From: Loxodes magnus
Lineage: Eukaryota > Ciliophora > Karyorelictea > Loxodida > Loxodidae
Length of the DNA stretch: 64,000 bases
NCBI GenBank assembly: GCA_946699065.1
Contig: CAMPDV010000540.1
Coordinates: forward strand, 124,001 to 188,000
Reading direction: 5' to 3'
Positions 10,100 to 22,923 of the stretch are shown here, one piece after another (positions within the stretch are counted from its first letter, which is position 1; each line of letters begins with the position of its first letter). A program made the position numbers and the translations under genes. The notes beneath the pieces were generated by a model. It was not told where the DNA came from and searched no databases. It saw only the letters and a program-made list of their open reading frames with translations.

Positions 10100-12690
10100 T
10101 CTATGAAACGTTACTTTGCTTTGAAAAGTTTTTAGTTTTAATTGGCTTGGCTATTGTTGATTTGCCTTGTTGGAAATTTGTGTTGGTGCTTTTGACCATA
10201 AAGTAGTTTTGGTTTGAACTAGAGTGGTTTAAGGTGTTTATTGTTGTTTAAATATATTATCCTTTATAAAGCAATTTAGTTAGTTAGATAAGGATTTAAC
10301 TTCTTTTTAAGACTATTGTGTTCTTATTTATCTACAATTCTTTAAGATTGAAATTAATCCTGGTCGTTTAAGAACTGATTAGATAGTAGCTTCTTTGAGT
10401 TATTTGTTATTATTGAGGAAGAGACTTTAGAGTTTAGTTGCTAAATCTTTTGTATAGTAATTTACTCTATCACAGCTATTCTCCTCGCTTAGAATGATCT
10501 GACTTGCAGTTATAAAGAGGATCTGAGTAGGTTTGATTTAGTATCTAGCATTAAGTTTGTTAGTGGAAGTTAAAGGAAATGTTTGAAAAGTATGGTTGAA
10601 ATAGTGTTGATTCTAGGAGTTTATAAAGGTATTATACTTGTTACATTTAAAAGCTAGATGCCTTTGCTGAATAATTTGTATCTGAATTAATTGTTTACAC
10701 TAGTTAATTTGATCTAAAAATAGGATTTAGTTTAAGGATATAATCTCAAATAAGCCTAAGTATATAATTTCCATCTAACTATTTCAGATAAAGCTCGAAA
10801 CTAAAACCAAAAAAGGATATCAAATTACTTTAAAGAAAACTTCATTGACTAGAATAGATAATAAAAGCATGGCGCTTCAATTATAAAAATAACAACCTAA
10901 GCAGAAAGTACTAAGGAAAGCTAAAATTATTGAAGAAAAAGCTAAAACAGCTTTTAAGGAAAGGAAATTAAGATTCCTTGCCAAAGAAAATGGAATAAAA
11001 GAAAAATACTGTCTGGTATAAGAGTAATGCGTAGAAGATTTTAAATTTAATAATTTTTAGTTCTAGAATTAATACTTGATGATGTTCTAAAATTATTAGA
11101 GGTAGAAAGTAGGATCAGTAAATTATGTACAATTTAAAATCTAAAATAGAATATATTACTTTGGTTTGTTAAAAAGACCCAAAATACCTTTTCAATTCAG
11201 AACAGGTATAACCTATTGTCATCTCAGTAGAGAAATGCTTATTAGATTGTTCTCATGTTGTGCTTTTTGCCTATCATAGTAAGATGCAAGGATTATTGTA
11301 AGAGTTTAAAGTTTTGCGTTTCCTTTATTTCTTCTTGATAGTCTTCTCTTGATGTGGATTTAGTAATTGTGGAGTATTAATGTATTGTTTTTTGTTGCTT
11401 AAGAAAAGTCCAGTATCTTAGTATCTTTAGTTAAAAACTGACTTTATGGGATAAAAGGTGAAGAGAGGAATTTAGGTTTGAATCATAAAGTATAGACTGA
11501 AATTTCTATGATTAACTACTTGAGAGTTTTATAATTTTGGATTTTGGGCCTTTTTTTAGACATGATGAAATAGAGGTAATAGGGATAAGTTGATCCATAT
11601 TTGATAATTTAGTTAAATGTTATAGTGATATCTTATAATTTTTTAGTGTTAATCCTATAAGATTATTAGTCTGCTGTTTTGTAATTTTGAAGCATTGTTT
11701 TTTTATTTGAATGAGTGATCTTAAGACCATTTGACTAAATTGGTATTTAGTTGAGATTATTGGGATGTTGACTATTTATAATATAAAGTTTTGTTCTGGT
11801 AGCGTTGTTTTGCTTTTATAGTTTGATTAAAATGTTGGTTAAATTTTGATGAATTAAGGTGAAGTTAAGTTGGATATGGATATTTTGTATTGATTATTGA
11901 TGACTAAAAGATGATAAATTTTGTATGATATTAGTTAATTACTTGGTGTATAATTGGTTTGATGTTATAAATTAGATAAATAGTTTGGTTTAAATATGGT
12001 TTTTATATTTAAACTAATAACTAAGAAACTAATTTTTATTTATTTTAAATAATTAAAATTTTAAATAACTAATTTGTTTGATTAAATGTAAGTGTAAAGA
12101 ATAATTAATAACAGTAGTTTTTAAAGCATTTTTATTATTTTGTTTATCATTTAAAAGGGTTTATATTGAAATAAGGTAAGAGTCTTTTTATTTAAAACTC
12201 AAATAAGGTATGATTAATAAATGCATAGTAAAGTTATTATAATAAGGATTTAAATTCTTAGTTATAAACTTTTGATATAATCATTTATCCTTTTATTTAA
12301 AAGTCAAAACATATCAAATCATTCAAATTCTAAAACCTTTAATGGACAAAGACAGCTTTATATTTTTCTGCATTTAAGCTTAAAAATTAGAATTTTCAAT
12401 AATTTAATTAATAAAATCTTATAAGTATCTTAATAAATCAATATTTTTATTATTTAATTCAACTTAAATAACCAAAATTATTAAGATCAGTTACTTTCAT
12501 TTCCAAATTATTCAACTTAGTTATCAAAATTCAATCAAAACTAATATCATTTACTAAAACTCTTTTTTTACCAAAAATATTAACAACAACAAATCAGTCC
12601 CAACAATACCCCTTCTTCTATTTAAATACCAAATTCAACCTCTGCTTCTAAAAATTGCTAAACAACATTTCCTACGACTAATCTCAAGGT
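10100..12690. other. Duplicated stretch without a recognised domain; strand-skewed blocks
   Basis: Belongs to duplication B. About 11250-12000 is rich in G and T on the plus strand and 12290-12690 is rich in A and C. In the RING-Kelch gene such nearly G-free DNA encodes a T/N/Q/I-rich linker, so the A/C block just upstream of the WD40 repeats may be the N-terminal part of that gene. Blocks without G cannot contain TGA, so being open proves nothing. I found no RNA gene or motif here. Confidence 0.45.
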
Positions 12691-13075
12691 CATTCTTTAA
12701 TATTTTAGACTTAACTTTGACGGCTCATTCGAGTTATGTTAATTCTGTAGCTTTAACAAGTGATATGAAATGAATTGTCTCCGGTAGTTACTAAACGATA
12801 AAGATTTGGGATTTTCAGACTGGAAGTTGTACGAGAACTCTGGAAGGTGATTCGGATTCAATTTGATCTATAGCTTTAACAAGTGATATGAAATTAATTG
12901 TCTCCGGAAGTGGAGATGTCACGATAGAAATGTGGGCCTTCCAGACTGAAAATTGTACAAGAACTTTGACGGATTATTCTGATTTCTTTTGATCTATAGC
13001 TTTAACAAATGACATGAAATGAATTGCCTCTGGAAGTTCCGATTGTACGATAAAGATAGGGACTTCTCAACTGCT
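12690..13075 (+). CDS. Small WD40-repeat gene region, three repeats (copy 1)
   Basis: Three successive WD40 units of about 126 bases (42 codons) are read on the plus strand: SDMKWIVSGSYQTIKIWDF, SDMKLIVSGSGDVTIEMWAF and NDMKWIASGSSDCTIKI, with W of DMKW written TGA. The units are very alike in nucleotides, sharing GCTTTAACAAGTGATATGAA in the first two, which fits recent unit amplification. Copy 2 at 38735-38985 has only two units. The third unit here lacks one base relative to copy 2 and shifts frame right after KI. An A/C-rich open stretch precedes it. Probably the propeller part of a small or truncated WD40 protein; start and true end are not resolved. Confidence 0.65.
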
Positions 13076-13084
13076 CTAGCTGTT

Positions 13085-13634
13085 TTTAATTTTCTTATTA
13101 AATCTATTATCTTATAGCAAAACTTATTTAGACATTGTTTAATATAGAATCCGTTACCTTACTTAAATGAAATTTAATTTGCCTTTATTTATTCGGGTCT
13201 TCATTGATATGCCTTTGTTAAGCCTTCAATCTCTGCTAATTTGTTAGAGTTTATTTTACATCTTTCAATTAGTTGGTTTTTTGTGATTATATCTAATTTT
13301 GTACTGAGAAACTACTATTATTTTGTAAGTCTTAAATTTTTGGTAAATTATAGTTGATAACTAGGTTTTATTCCTACTTCTTAAAAATGTAAAGTACTTG
13401 AATGTTTTCTGTTTCTTATGTTTTGAAAGTTAAGTTTGTTTAATAAAGCTTTATACTAGTATTACCTATCTGTTATAGATAAAGACTTATTTCTTTTATT
13501 AAGCTTATTGTTTTATTCTCTTTTATATTGCTTTAATTAGAACTTCTTAAAAATAAAGATTAAAAGCTATTAAATTAATGTTGTAGCTGCTATAAATTTA
13601 GCTTCTTTTAAGTGTCTTTAAGCAAACTTATCAT
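13085..13634 (-). CDS. Possible Q/N-rich protein (copy 1)
   Basis: A minus-strand frame without TGA starts at an ATG (13632-13634) and gives a hydrophilic product (MISLLKDTQKKLNLQQLQHQ at the start, later SKVTDSILNNVQISFAIRQQ). A second minus frame is almost as protein-like and the plus strand is open if TGA is W, so frame choice is uncertain. The same DNA occurs unchanged at 38990-39539, so comparison gives no help. It abuts and slightly overlaps the WD40 region on the other strand. No domain recognised. Confidence 0.3.
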
Positions 13635-13639
13635 TTTTA

Positions 13640-15820
13640 GCCTAATAAGATAAATAATTTATCTATCCTTTTTCTGCTTAAATTTAAATCTGGTTTAACT
13701 AACTTTTTTATTACCTTATTATTTCACTAAAGAGGCTTTTTCCTCCTCATCAACTTCTAACTTTATTTTACAGATTGAATATCATAAGAACAGATTGCAG
13801 TACTATTCAAAGTATTAAACTACGATTCTCTTTACTCTACTTATTCAATCTTGTTTGAAGCATCTATCTGTTATGATTTGCTAAGAGCTTTTCTTTAAGG
13901 TCTATTAACATCTAAAGAAGTGTTCTCAGAAAATGTATTAGCATTACTTGATTAAATAAAGCTATCTTAACTCTTAATCTCTTAGTTTTATTTCTACTAA
14001 GCTACTAAGAGACCTATCAGTAATGAGCTGTAGCCTAATATTAGTTGGCTAATTAATTAGTTTCTGTTGTTTAAGAAGAGACTAAGCTTTCTAATGGTTA
14101 GTCTTAGTTGTATGCTAGTTCTTAAAAATTAGTTTTGAGTTAGTTGGTGTGTGTATGCTATAGATTTGGTTATGATGTAAGATAGTTTTAGAGTAATTAA
14201 TTGGAGGCAGTTAAACTGTATGGTATGATATTGGTGTAGTGATTTGAATTGATAATGAATGGTGTTGTAAAGTGGTTTTATCCTTATAGTGTATTGGTTG
14301 AGACTAATTAAGAAGTTTAGATTAATTTTAATTAATCTTAAATACTTAAGAGAGGTTAATTAAGCAAGATAACTTCTAATTTAATCTTAAGTTCAAAGAA
14401 TCAACTTATTAATACTATATCAAATCAGTCCACACCTACAATCCTCATCAAAGTTATTCCAAAATACAATTCCATATAATACAGAGCTAACCTTATCTAT
14501 TCCTTTTCATGTAGATAGGGAGCAATAGTATCTAAGCCTAATTTATAAACATGTAAAACATATCATTCATTAATATGTCTTACTAACCAACTTTCTATTC
14601 ATATAACAGATTAACATTATCTACCACATTTAACTCCTATTAAACTACAATCTATATCACACCATTTATATTTATTCTAGATTATATCTACTATTTATTA
14701 GTTTCAGAAAGCACCAGTAAAACATAATATTTATCCCTTTAGTATCTCTAATACCTTATCATCCTATTTATTATCTTTATGGCAAAACATCTTTATCTCC
14801 TCTTACCCAAAATAGCTTATTGTCCTTATAAATATGAAAACCATCGTTTCCATTCATTTTAGATAGCTAATTTCTAAGCTCTTTCTCAAATTTTTATTTA
14901 GCGTCTCGTATAAAATTTTGGTTTTATTGACTCTTAGCTGAAACTTAATATCTTTCAACAAACAAAATTAGGAAAATTATTTTTGCTTCTTAAATCCATA
15001 AGTTTGCTTAAGCTGCTTAAAGGTAACCAAATAATGTAACCAAATGCTGAAAATTTAGACTAAGAAGTCTTTAAATTTAGATTTATAGTTATACCTTTCA
15101 ATACAAAGATAGACTTTATTGCAATTTAGTGTAGAAAATGCTTTTTTGTAAGATTCTACTACAGTCAAACAAAAGTAAAGGAGAGTTTAAAAGTATGATA
15201 TTAAAATAAGTCAGCATATTTTTATTTAAAGGAAAGAACTATGCTAGATAAATTTACTTTGGCAGTGGAACTTAATACTGAAACAGAAATGAGACTTAAA
15301 AAGTTAAATAATACTAAAATAAAAGTTTAAATATTTAAATGTAATTAGTCTAAGGAATAAATAGAATAAGCATGACAATTATATCAATAAGATTTTAAGA
15401 TATCTTTAACTTTTATAAGATATAAGCTTAATTTAGAAAGCTTAAGAATTATTACATTCAATAAAACTAAACTGATTATTTTCTTTATACGATAATATAT
15501 AAAAGCTATATATTTAATTAATTATCTATCATTTCAATAATTAATATAAGTTATATCTATCTAATTTTTGAATCCAAACTTGCTAAACTTTATTTTTCGC
15601 CTAATTTATTTAGATTTTATTAAATTCAATTTTAAAAGTTAATCTTTATTTTTGTACCCCATTAAACAATAATTTACCTACTTTTAATTAATATATTTAA
15701 TTCTTTAATAACTTATGTTCAAATTAGGGAGCTTATGTTTAAAAATTGTTATTAATCTATCTTAAATACCAAGTAACCATTCTTATTTAAAATCTAAATA
15801 CTAAAAATTAACTGTAAACC
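13640..15820. other. Duplicated stretch, mostly unassigned
   Basis: Part of duplication B. About 14030-14340 is G/T-rich and 14370-14720 A/C-rich on the plus strand. A minus-strand S/N/Q-rich reading at 13700-13990 (SENTSLDVNRPQRKALSKS) resembles ciliate coding sequence but cannot be bounded. The stretch 14830-15330 differs between copies by several per cent including single-base indels, so a conserved frame is not seen. The rest is A/T-rich. Confidence 0.35.
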
Positions 15821-15821
15821 T

Positions 15822-17534
15822 TCATTTTGCTCCAAGTAGGATAAAGCTATAAACTTTCTTTCGGATAACCATGATTAATTTCTGCTCCCCTATACGCCTG
15901 ATATAGTAATGTTTTTGGAACCGTCTAAATTGTTTCTTCCATTGAACATACAGCTTAGTATGAGAAATTTTGTGTTGTCTTAATGAATATTTCAGGAAAA
16001 CCTTGCAATTTGTAATTTTATTGACTGATAGCCAGAATCTAGATAATAAAATAGCATCTTCCACATTTAAAGCATTTATCACTGTTAATTATTGGAACTT
16101 TAAATTATCCTATATACATTTTATATAGGATAAATATACTTTAATTAAGAGCCTGTCAAATCATTTATATAGGGAACTTTTTATTTTCTTCATAAGATTT
16201 AAGATTTTTATATTTTATCCTAATTTGCTGTGGGAACTTACCATATCATCACTTCTCAACAAGATGCTTTTAATTCAAAAGAGCTTTCAGATTTATTTTA
16301 AGATCATAGAGCACTGTTGAAAAGTCTAATTTTAAACAAAAGGACAGATCTATAACGCTTTTACTCCATAGATTATTAATTCAAAAGGATTATCTCCAGT
16401 GACCACTCCTCTTCTTACAAAAATATCAATATCAGGAATACATTTTACTACATCAGAGCCTTTTCGTAATGCTAAAAGTCACAATAATTTTCCTGATACA
16501 CTGCCATTAGGAGATCTTTATTCTTTAGTCGGGCTCTTCAGAACTTTTAACTTAATTCAAGGATTATTCATAATATTTAGCTGGTTCAATTAACCTTCAT
16601 ATGCTACTAAGTAATATATTACACTACTTTTAGACAACTTAAAATTTTAATTATGTAAATTCTACTCTCTTGCATCTTTTTCTAAGTTAAAATCGAATAT
16701 CACAGAAGTAAGTATTAATTTGAATGCTACCTAGAATACTAAATTTAAAAGGGAAGTTTTATCTGCTAATTATAAGGAGGCTAGGATTTAATAATCTGAT
16801 GAGAACGTTTCTAAAGATAAATAAATAAACGTGATTCTACCTTTATTAGGTTCACCACGATTAATAAAAAAACCAAATTTTGTTGTTAAAATAGTCTAGA
16901 AATATTTCTTGCTTCGTCTGATCTCTTTGGTCACTTTTTTCTCAGTTTTTTAAATAAAAATTTATTATCTTTACTCTCAAAATTCTTGTATTTCTTTCCG
17001 AAGGCTAAAGTTAAAAGGGAATAGAATAAAATCCAATTATTGTGCCAAATTTCACAATCTAATTTAATTTTCTACTTAAAGATATAATTTGTCTCAGTCA
17101 TGTCTTCAGGTTTTTCCAATTCCTAACCAGATAAACGACATAGAGGCAGGATTACTCTGAGACTTGGACTTCAGCACCCTAGTTAGATTCTGGTACCGAT
17201 TGAGAGAACCCTGAAATATAATGGCCTGATTTGATATATGTGTATAGGAAAGTTTAGTAGTTGGTATTAAAGTATGTATTTTAGAGTGTATGATAGTAAT
17301 AATGACTTGTATTTAGATATAGGTTAATGATAATTTGATTATAGTTTTGATTAGATAAATAGTAATCTGTACTTGTATAATTTAAATATAAGGATATATT
17401 AAAGATAGTTTTTTGACATTGTTGAATATGTTTTGGTATGTTATAAGCTGTATGTTAGTATCTGAATAATGATAATATTTGAATAATAGATTTTTAAAGA
17501 TGTTTAGATAAAATTTGATTCTTTATTTATTTCA
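15822..17534 (-). CDS. Unknown protein of about 460-570 residues
   Basis: One minus-strand frame runs without a break from about 17534 to TGA at 15822-15824 when TAA/TAG are Q and TGA is W. The translation includes KFGFFINRGEPNKGRI, IFVRRGVVTGDNPFELIIYG and the basic C-terminus VIRKKVYSFILLGAK. From about 17218 upward the frame passes through nearly G-free DNA, so the N-terminal 100 residues are uncertain and no ATG is seen. Copy 1 at the left window edge retains 85 extra bases near residue 105. The last few codons fall in the sequence shared with duplication B. No domain recognised. The 16399-16593 plus ORF is its antisense shadow. Confidence 0.6.
16105..16133. repeat. Perfect 12-bp inverted repeat with 5-bp loop
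   Basis: TTATCCTATATA is followed after CATTT by its exact reverse complement. It lies inside the open frame of the 15822-17534 gene, so it may be incidental to coding sequence; it could also form a hairpin in DNA or RNA. Confidence 0.6.
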
Positions 17535-20200
17535 GCTTTAAAAAGAGCTAGTAAGGAAAATAATCTTTATTGTCAACTATATAGCTATAACTACATTACC
17601 ATATCAACATCATATATACACTTAAACATACAAAAAAACTTATAAAAATACAACATTAATAAGTATAGATTAACCATATTAATAAGTAGTAACATATTTA
17701 CTATAGATATTTAAACTACTTACATATAAAACTATATTTATTATCAATAATATTAATCATATCAATATTATTATTATCTCAGTTATGTCCTTTAATACTT
17801 CTATAACTCAACTTTTCTAAATCAATCCTCATTATTGAAACTCTTTTCTATTCATAAGCAAAAACATATCCATAGACACCTCTTATTTTCATCTCCGTTA
17901 AAGCTTCAATATCTTTAAAAATTTAACTTTATTGCCATTATTATTTGTTTCTTTTATATATTCTTCTTGAATATTCTTTCGTAAATAGATTTTTTCAACC
18001 TCCGATTACGACAAAAGGCTCTAAAGAAACTATGGGACAAGCAACAGCTTCAGGAAGATTCAAATTTTACTTACTCCATCTATCATTCTATATGTTATAC
18101 TTTCATATATCTTTTAAAGTTTATCCTTTCTAATTTACACCTCCAATTGAATAAATGTTTTATTCATCTTTATCTACTACTAAAGTTTAGCCTACTATTT
18201 AAAATGGAAATTAAGAGCATTTTTATCATTTACTTTAGTTTCCTATCTTTAACTTTTCTACTGATTATAACTTTTGATAATTATTAGTAATTCCTCCAAC
18301 CACATAAAGATAATTTTAAGCTACTTCTAATCCAAAATCATATCTTCCCTCATTTAGATCACTAAGTTTTGTATTATTACCTTCGAAATCGAACTATCAA
18401 GTTTCTTTTATTCCTTTATTTTAATTTTAGTTAATTCCTCCAATTAAATATAACTTATTTTAATATTCTATACTTTAACTAAATACTGGAATTATAATTT
18501 AAATTTAGACTTATCGTAATTACTCAGTTTAAATGTTAAATAAGCTTAATTTTTAAATAAAGTAACTAAAAAAGTGAATATAGTTAGATTGAATAAAATG
18601 TTGCTACTAGGTTAGTTTATGTTAATTAGTCTGTTTAGTGTTTAACTGTTGTTACTTAGTATTGTATTATAGTTAGTTTCTTATTTGTGTGATATAATTT
18701 GAAGTTAATTTAGGGTTTAGTACTAAAGGTGGTTATATAGTGGAATATAGTTAGACTGTTATAGTTTGGATTTGAGTTGGTTTTAGAAATGAGTAAATAG
18801 GGAATTAGGATGATTGTATAATATTTTAGTGTTATTAGTTGTAGTTAATGGTAGTGTATTGGATGATATTAGTATATGGTATAATGAGAGTATTAGTAAT
18901 GTTAGATAATTTGGTTGTAATGGTTTTAGATTTTTGCATAATTTACTTCCTTATCTCTTTTAATTTCTATCTAGCATCTTAAATCTTTTATATGTATTAT
19001 TAGTTTTAAAATATCATTCTTATTAAATCACTTTCTTAAGGTAAGTCTTCAAATCTAAAATGGAATCCTTTTTAACAAATAGGACATTACATTATGCCTT
19101 ATAATCAGAACTGAGTATTCAAACACAAACCACAGTAAATATGTCCACAAGGTAAGACAGTTGGAAGAGCATTAGTTAAGTTGTAATCTTCTTAGCAGAT
19201 TAAGCATTTTGGTAACGCTTACATTTATTATTATTTAGATTAAAAAAGCTTATAAAGGTAATTTATAACAGTTACCATCAAAAATTATAATTAACCATTA
19301 TAAATTCAAATATCTATCATTACATACATACTACAATATTAACCTCTTATATCAAGTACCTATCTACAATCCGCACCAATACATTTTGCTAAATTTAAAA
19401 AACCAACCAGCTTTACAACTTAATCACATTTTTTATTCTATAAATAACAAAAACATCTCTATCCTAAAATCTTTAAAAACTACTACGAGCAATGCACTAA
19501 AAAAGGGACACAATCTTTAACTAATCTTAATATCAAAAAAAGTAGCTAAGTTGGAACATTTACTAAGACAAAGCTCTTTGAAAATCTTTAGAATGTAGGA
19601 AGAAAAGAATGAGAAAAAAATAGACGAGAATACGAAGCTCGGAACAGCTAAAAGAGAAAAATTTATAAATTTAATTTTTTTTTAGAAGATAAGAACTACA
19701 ACCAAAGACTCATTCCAACAGAAATGCTAGCAAATGAAATTATTTAGCATTTCTCAGAAATCTTAAGTAAGAATATGGTAAAAAGAATGAGCGTGTGAAA
19801 ATCCTTAGAAAGGGCGGAACGAATTTTTAATTCAAAGTTCTACTCACAATCTTCTAGGTTCTTCAACTTTATCATAATGAGACTCCTTTTGAGAATTAGA
19901 CCAAAGCTCTCAAGCAGAAACTATTTTTGACTCAATGTTCAACCTTAAAATCTTCCGCTTTTAAAATTTATTACTAATAATTTAAGAACTGGATATAAAT
20001 ATGAAACAGAATGGAGTTTTTAGTCAAAGTTCTTCTTTCGATTTTTAAGTTTTTCAACTATATCCCGACAAAATCTTTAGAACTAAACACTAGCGATTAA
20101 GTGAAACGGAGTCTATAAAATAAGTTGTACTTTCATTCTTTAAGTACTTACGCTTATTCGTAACTCAGACGTATTTTGAGAAAAAGAACAGAGCAGACTA
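16962..20200. repeat. Segmental duplication A, copy 2
   Basis: Second copy of the block at 1-3340. It holds the RING-Kelch B gene and the 5' part of the tandem array. It lacks 85 bases near 17217. Because copy 1 is cut by the window edge, the duplicated block may really begin further left, perhaps directly at the end of B1 near 15836. Confidence 0.92.
17779..19224 (-). CDS. RING-Kelch protein, copy B (probable E3 ubiquitin ligase)
   Basis: A 482-codon frame from ATG (19222-19224) to TGA (17779-17781), two codons shorter than copy A. The RING finger and linker appear identical to copy A at the nucleotide level. The Kelch half differs at many positions, mostly changing residues: YDFGLEVAQ versus YYFGIAVAQ, GGITNNYQK versus GGFTSINKM, VVIGGWKN versus VVIGGLKN. 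A 6-base deletion is in frame and no frameshift occurs. The bases 3' of the stop are again nearly identical to copy A. This pattern supports two functional proteins with a constant RING and a varying recognition domain. Function as ligase is inferred from the domains. Confidence 0.88.
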
Positions 20201-20860
20201 GAAAACGGATTCCAAACTTAAATTTTTCATAACGTATTGAAATTCTTAAGCTTATCATCTATCTTGACATTTTTTGAAAACTTGATCAGAGCTCGCAAGG
20301 ATAACGGATTCAAAACTTAAAGTTCATCTTACATTTTTTTAGATTTCAGCACTTTCGATAATCAGATTATGCTTTAGAAAACAGTCGAGCTCTAAAGGAT
20401 ACGGATTCCATACTTAAAGTTCTTCTTATAGTCTTTTAGTACTTAGCGTTTTCGATTCTCAGTTCAATCTTGGAGAACTTAATCAGAAGCTTTCAAGGAT
20501 TAACGGCCTCCAAATTTAAAGTTTCTCTTACAGTTTTATAGTTCTTAGCTTAATATCAGCAAACTCTTTTGGAGAAATTGATCAGAGCATTTAACGATTA
20601 ACGGATTCTTAAATTAAAGTTTCTCTTTCAGAATTTTAATATTTAAGCACTCTCGATTCTCAGTTCAATGGCAGGATTTGAACAGAGCTCTAAAGGAAAG
20701 CGAATTCCTAACTTAAAGTTCATCTTACTGTCATTTTGTGATTTCCACGCTTTCGATATTCAGATATAACTTTAGAAAGAGATCCGAGCTCGCAACGTTA
20801 ACGGTTTGCAATCTTAAAGTTCTTCTTACAGTCTTTTAGTTCTTAAGCTTTTTATTATCT
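20170..20860. repeat. Contracted tandem array, about 7 units
   Basis: Same roughly 100-bp units as at 3245-6990 (ACGGATTCC, CTTAAAGTTCTTCTTACAG, CACTTTCGAT). Only about seven units remain, and at 20860 the sequence switches abruptly to unrelated T-rich DNA downstream of the Arf-like gene. Confidence 0.8.
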
Positions 20861-20869
20861 TCATCTTTA

Positions 20870-21387
20870 AACTTATAAGCAGCATTCTTTTCAAAAACTA
20901 ACTTCAAATTTAATATGATCTATTTCTATATTTCCAAGTTGCTTTTTCTTCTAAATTACAAATTTCTCTTTATATTATGTCAAATTTTAAAGGAATTTTA
21001 TTATTTATTTGTATTGCAATTAAACTTATTACTTGATAAATCTTAAGCTTTAACTAAAGATTTTTTAATTATTTCAAAAAATTTTATTTCTGTTCTTTCA
21101 TAAGTTTTAAGAATGATTTTTCTAATTTTTTATATCAAGATAAATTTTTATAGATTATGCAGGAGTCAAATTAAATTTTTGTCTATTATATTTTAAAGAT
21201 TTTTTTAATCGATATTTGTTTTGTCCAAAAATGAAGAACCTTTAAAAATTTGTATAGATTTCACGTTGAATATTTGTTTTGATAAAAAATATATTTTTAT
21301 TAGTAAATTTTATTTAATTTTTTAAACTTATTTAGATTATTTTAATTATTTACATTTTTTTCTTTAAAGTTAATAATCTAGGATTGT
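20870..21387. other. A/T-rich, 3' flank of the Arf-like gene
   Basis: Extremely A/T-rich, T-dominated on the plus strand. I see no coding signal or structured element. Confidence 0.5.
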
Positions 21388-21930
<543 letters not shown>

Positions 21931-22029
21931 CTTTTTAATATGTTTCAATACTTTTCTCTTTATTTAGCACTTTTTATCACCTTTTTATTATTTTTTAATT
22001 CTTTTTCTAGACCTTTTTATTTAGATAAA
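21931..22029. promoter_or_regulatory. Compact divergent intergenic region
   Basis: About 100 bp separate the inferred starts of the Arf-like gene (minus) and the Gag-like gene (plus). The DNA is A/T-rich with T-runs. It should contain both promoters if both genes are expressed; no specific element is recognised. Confidence 0.35.
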
Positions 22030-22923
22030 ATGGCTTCTAAGAAATAACAGAACTTTGAACAAAACATTTAAACAGGAAAATTCTCTAAAAAATAAAAAAG
22101 CGAAATAATTACAATGAGTGAAAGTGAGAAATATGATTGATATGAAGAACATTAACCACTTGGAAATCCAGAACTAAAAAAATTTCCGACACAAACTCAA
22201 ATAGAAATATTATATAAGTAATTAAAAGAGTTTATGTTTAGATACCTCACTGATAAAGTAGAAAAATTAGAAAAACTAATAACGTCTTTACTTGAGAAAC
22301 AATATTAATAATCATAAGAAATAGAAAATAAACTGGAACAAAGAATTCTTTAAATTTAATAATAAATTCAGGTAATTCCATTTTTGTTTTAACAGAATTA
22401 ATCAGATCCTATGGAAATAGAAAATGAAGCCTCAAATTAAAATAAACAGTAAACGTTTATTTAAAATAAGTAGTAAATTTAAATTAAATAAGTGTTACAG
22501 GAATAATAGTTTAAAAGAAGAATAAAATGCTACGTGTGCAATAAATAACACCAATGAAAATACTGCTACTAACTAAGCGAAATTTAAAGAAAGAATAAAT
22601 AAGATATTTTTAGAAAACTATTTAGGATATATCCAACATAAAGCGGAAAAATTTATAGAAAAAAATTCTTTAATTCAAATCTTAATCCTTGGATAATTAA
22701 TTAGGACTACATGCAAGACCAAAACTATTCAGAATATTAAAGGATGATGCGCTAATGAAGTGCTACACTGCCTAACTAAGCCTAGTAGAAATTCAAGACA
22801 AACTAATGGAGACAAGCTGATAGAATAGGTCAGATGGCTGACTACTAAGGCTTTAACAAAGCTTTTTAACTTTAACTTTAACTTTTATCAAAAAAGCATT
22901 CTTCGTAATAGCATTATTCTTGA
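22030..22923 (+). CDS. Gag-like protein with zinc knuckle (plus copy)
   Basis: An intact 297-residue frame from ATG 22030-22032 (context AAAATGG) to TGA 22921-22923. The N-terminal half is charged and Q-rich with a predicted coiled coil around residues 75-115 (KVEKLEKLITSLLEKQYQQ). Near residue 175 is CYVCNKQHQWKYC, a CX2CX3HX4C zinc knuckle. That spacing departs from the retroviral CX2CX4HX4C and resembles knuckles of some BEL/Pao-type Gag proteins. The C-terminal part is basic. A second copy on the opposite strand (27678-28670) aligns from the ATG to about residue 280 with substitutions only, no indels. Nucleic-acid binding and descent from a mobile element are inferred; no protease, polymerase or integrase is seen beside it. 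Confidence 0.82.

Larger units (their letters stand above)
9587..15835. repeat. Segmental duplication B, copy 1
   Basis: Matches 35608-41740 at offsets of about 26020 to 26030, dropping to about 25905 after 13080 because copy 1 holds one more WD40 unit and lacks one base. Long stretches are identical (for example most of 13090-14820). Differences cluster at the left end, in the WD40 region (12690-13080) and in 14830-15330. The left end lies inside the coiled-coil gene. The right end lies at the 3' end of an unrelated gene in each copy. Confidence 0.93.

Noticed and set aside
13080..14040. Plus-strand continuation of the WD40 frame into an apparent membrane domain
   Set aside because: Needs several TGA codons as W at chance frequency, and hydrophobic readings are expected on the T-rich strand; the frame also differs between the two copies at the end of the WD40 units.
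16399..16593. 64-residue plus ORF
   Set aside because: Antisense to the long minus frame of the 15822-17534 gene, which is supported by a diverged second copy.
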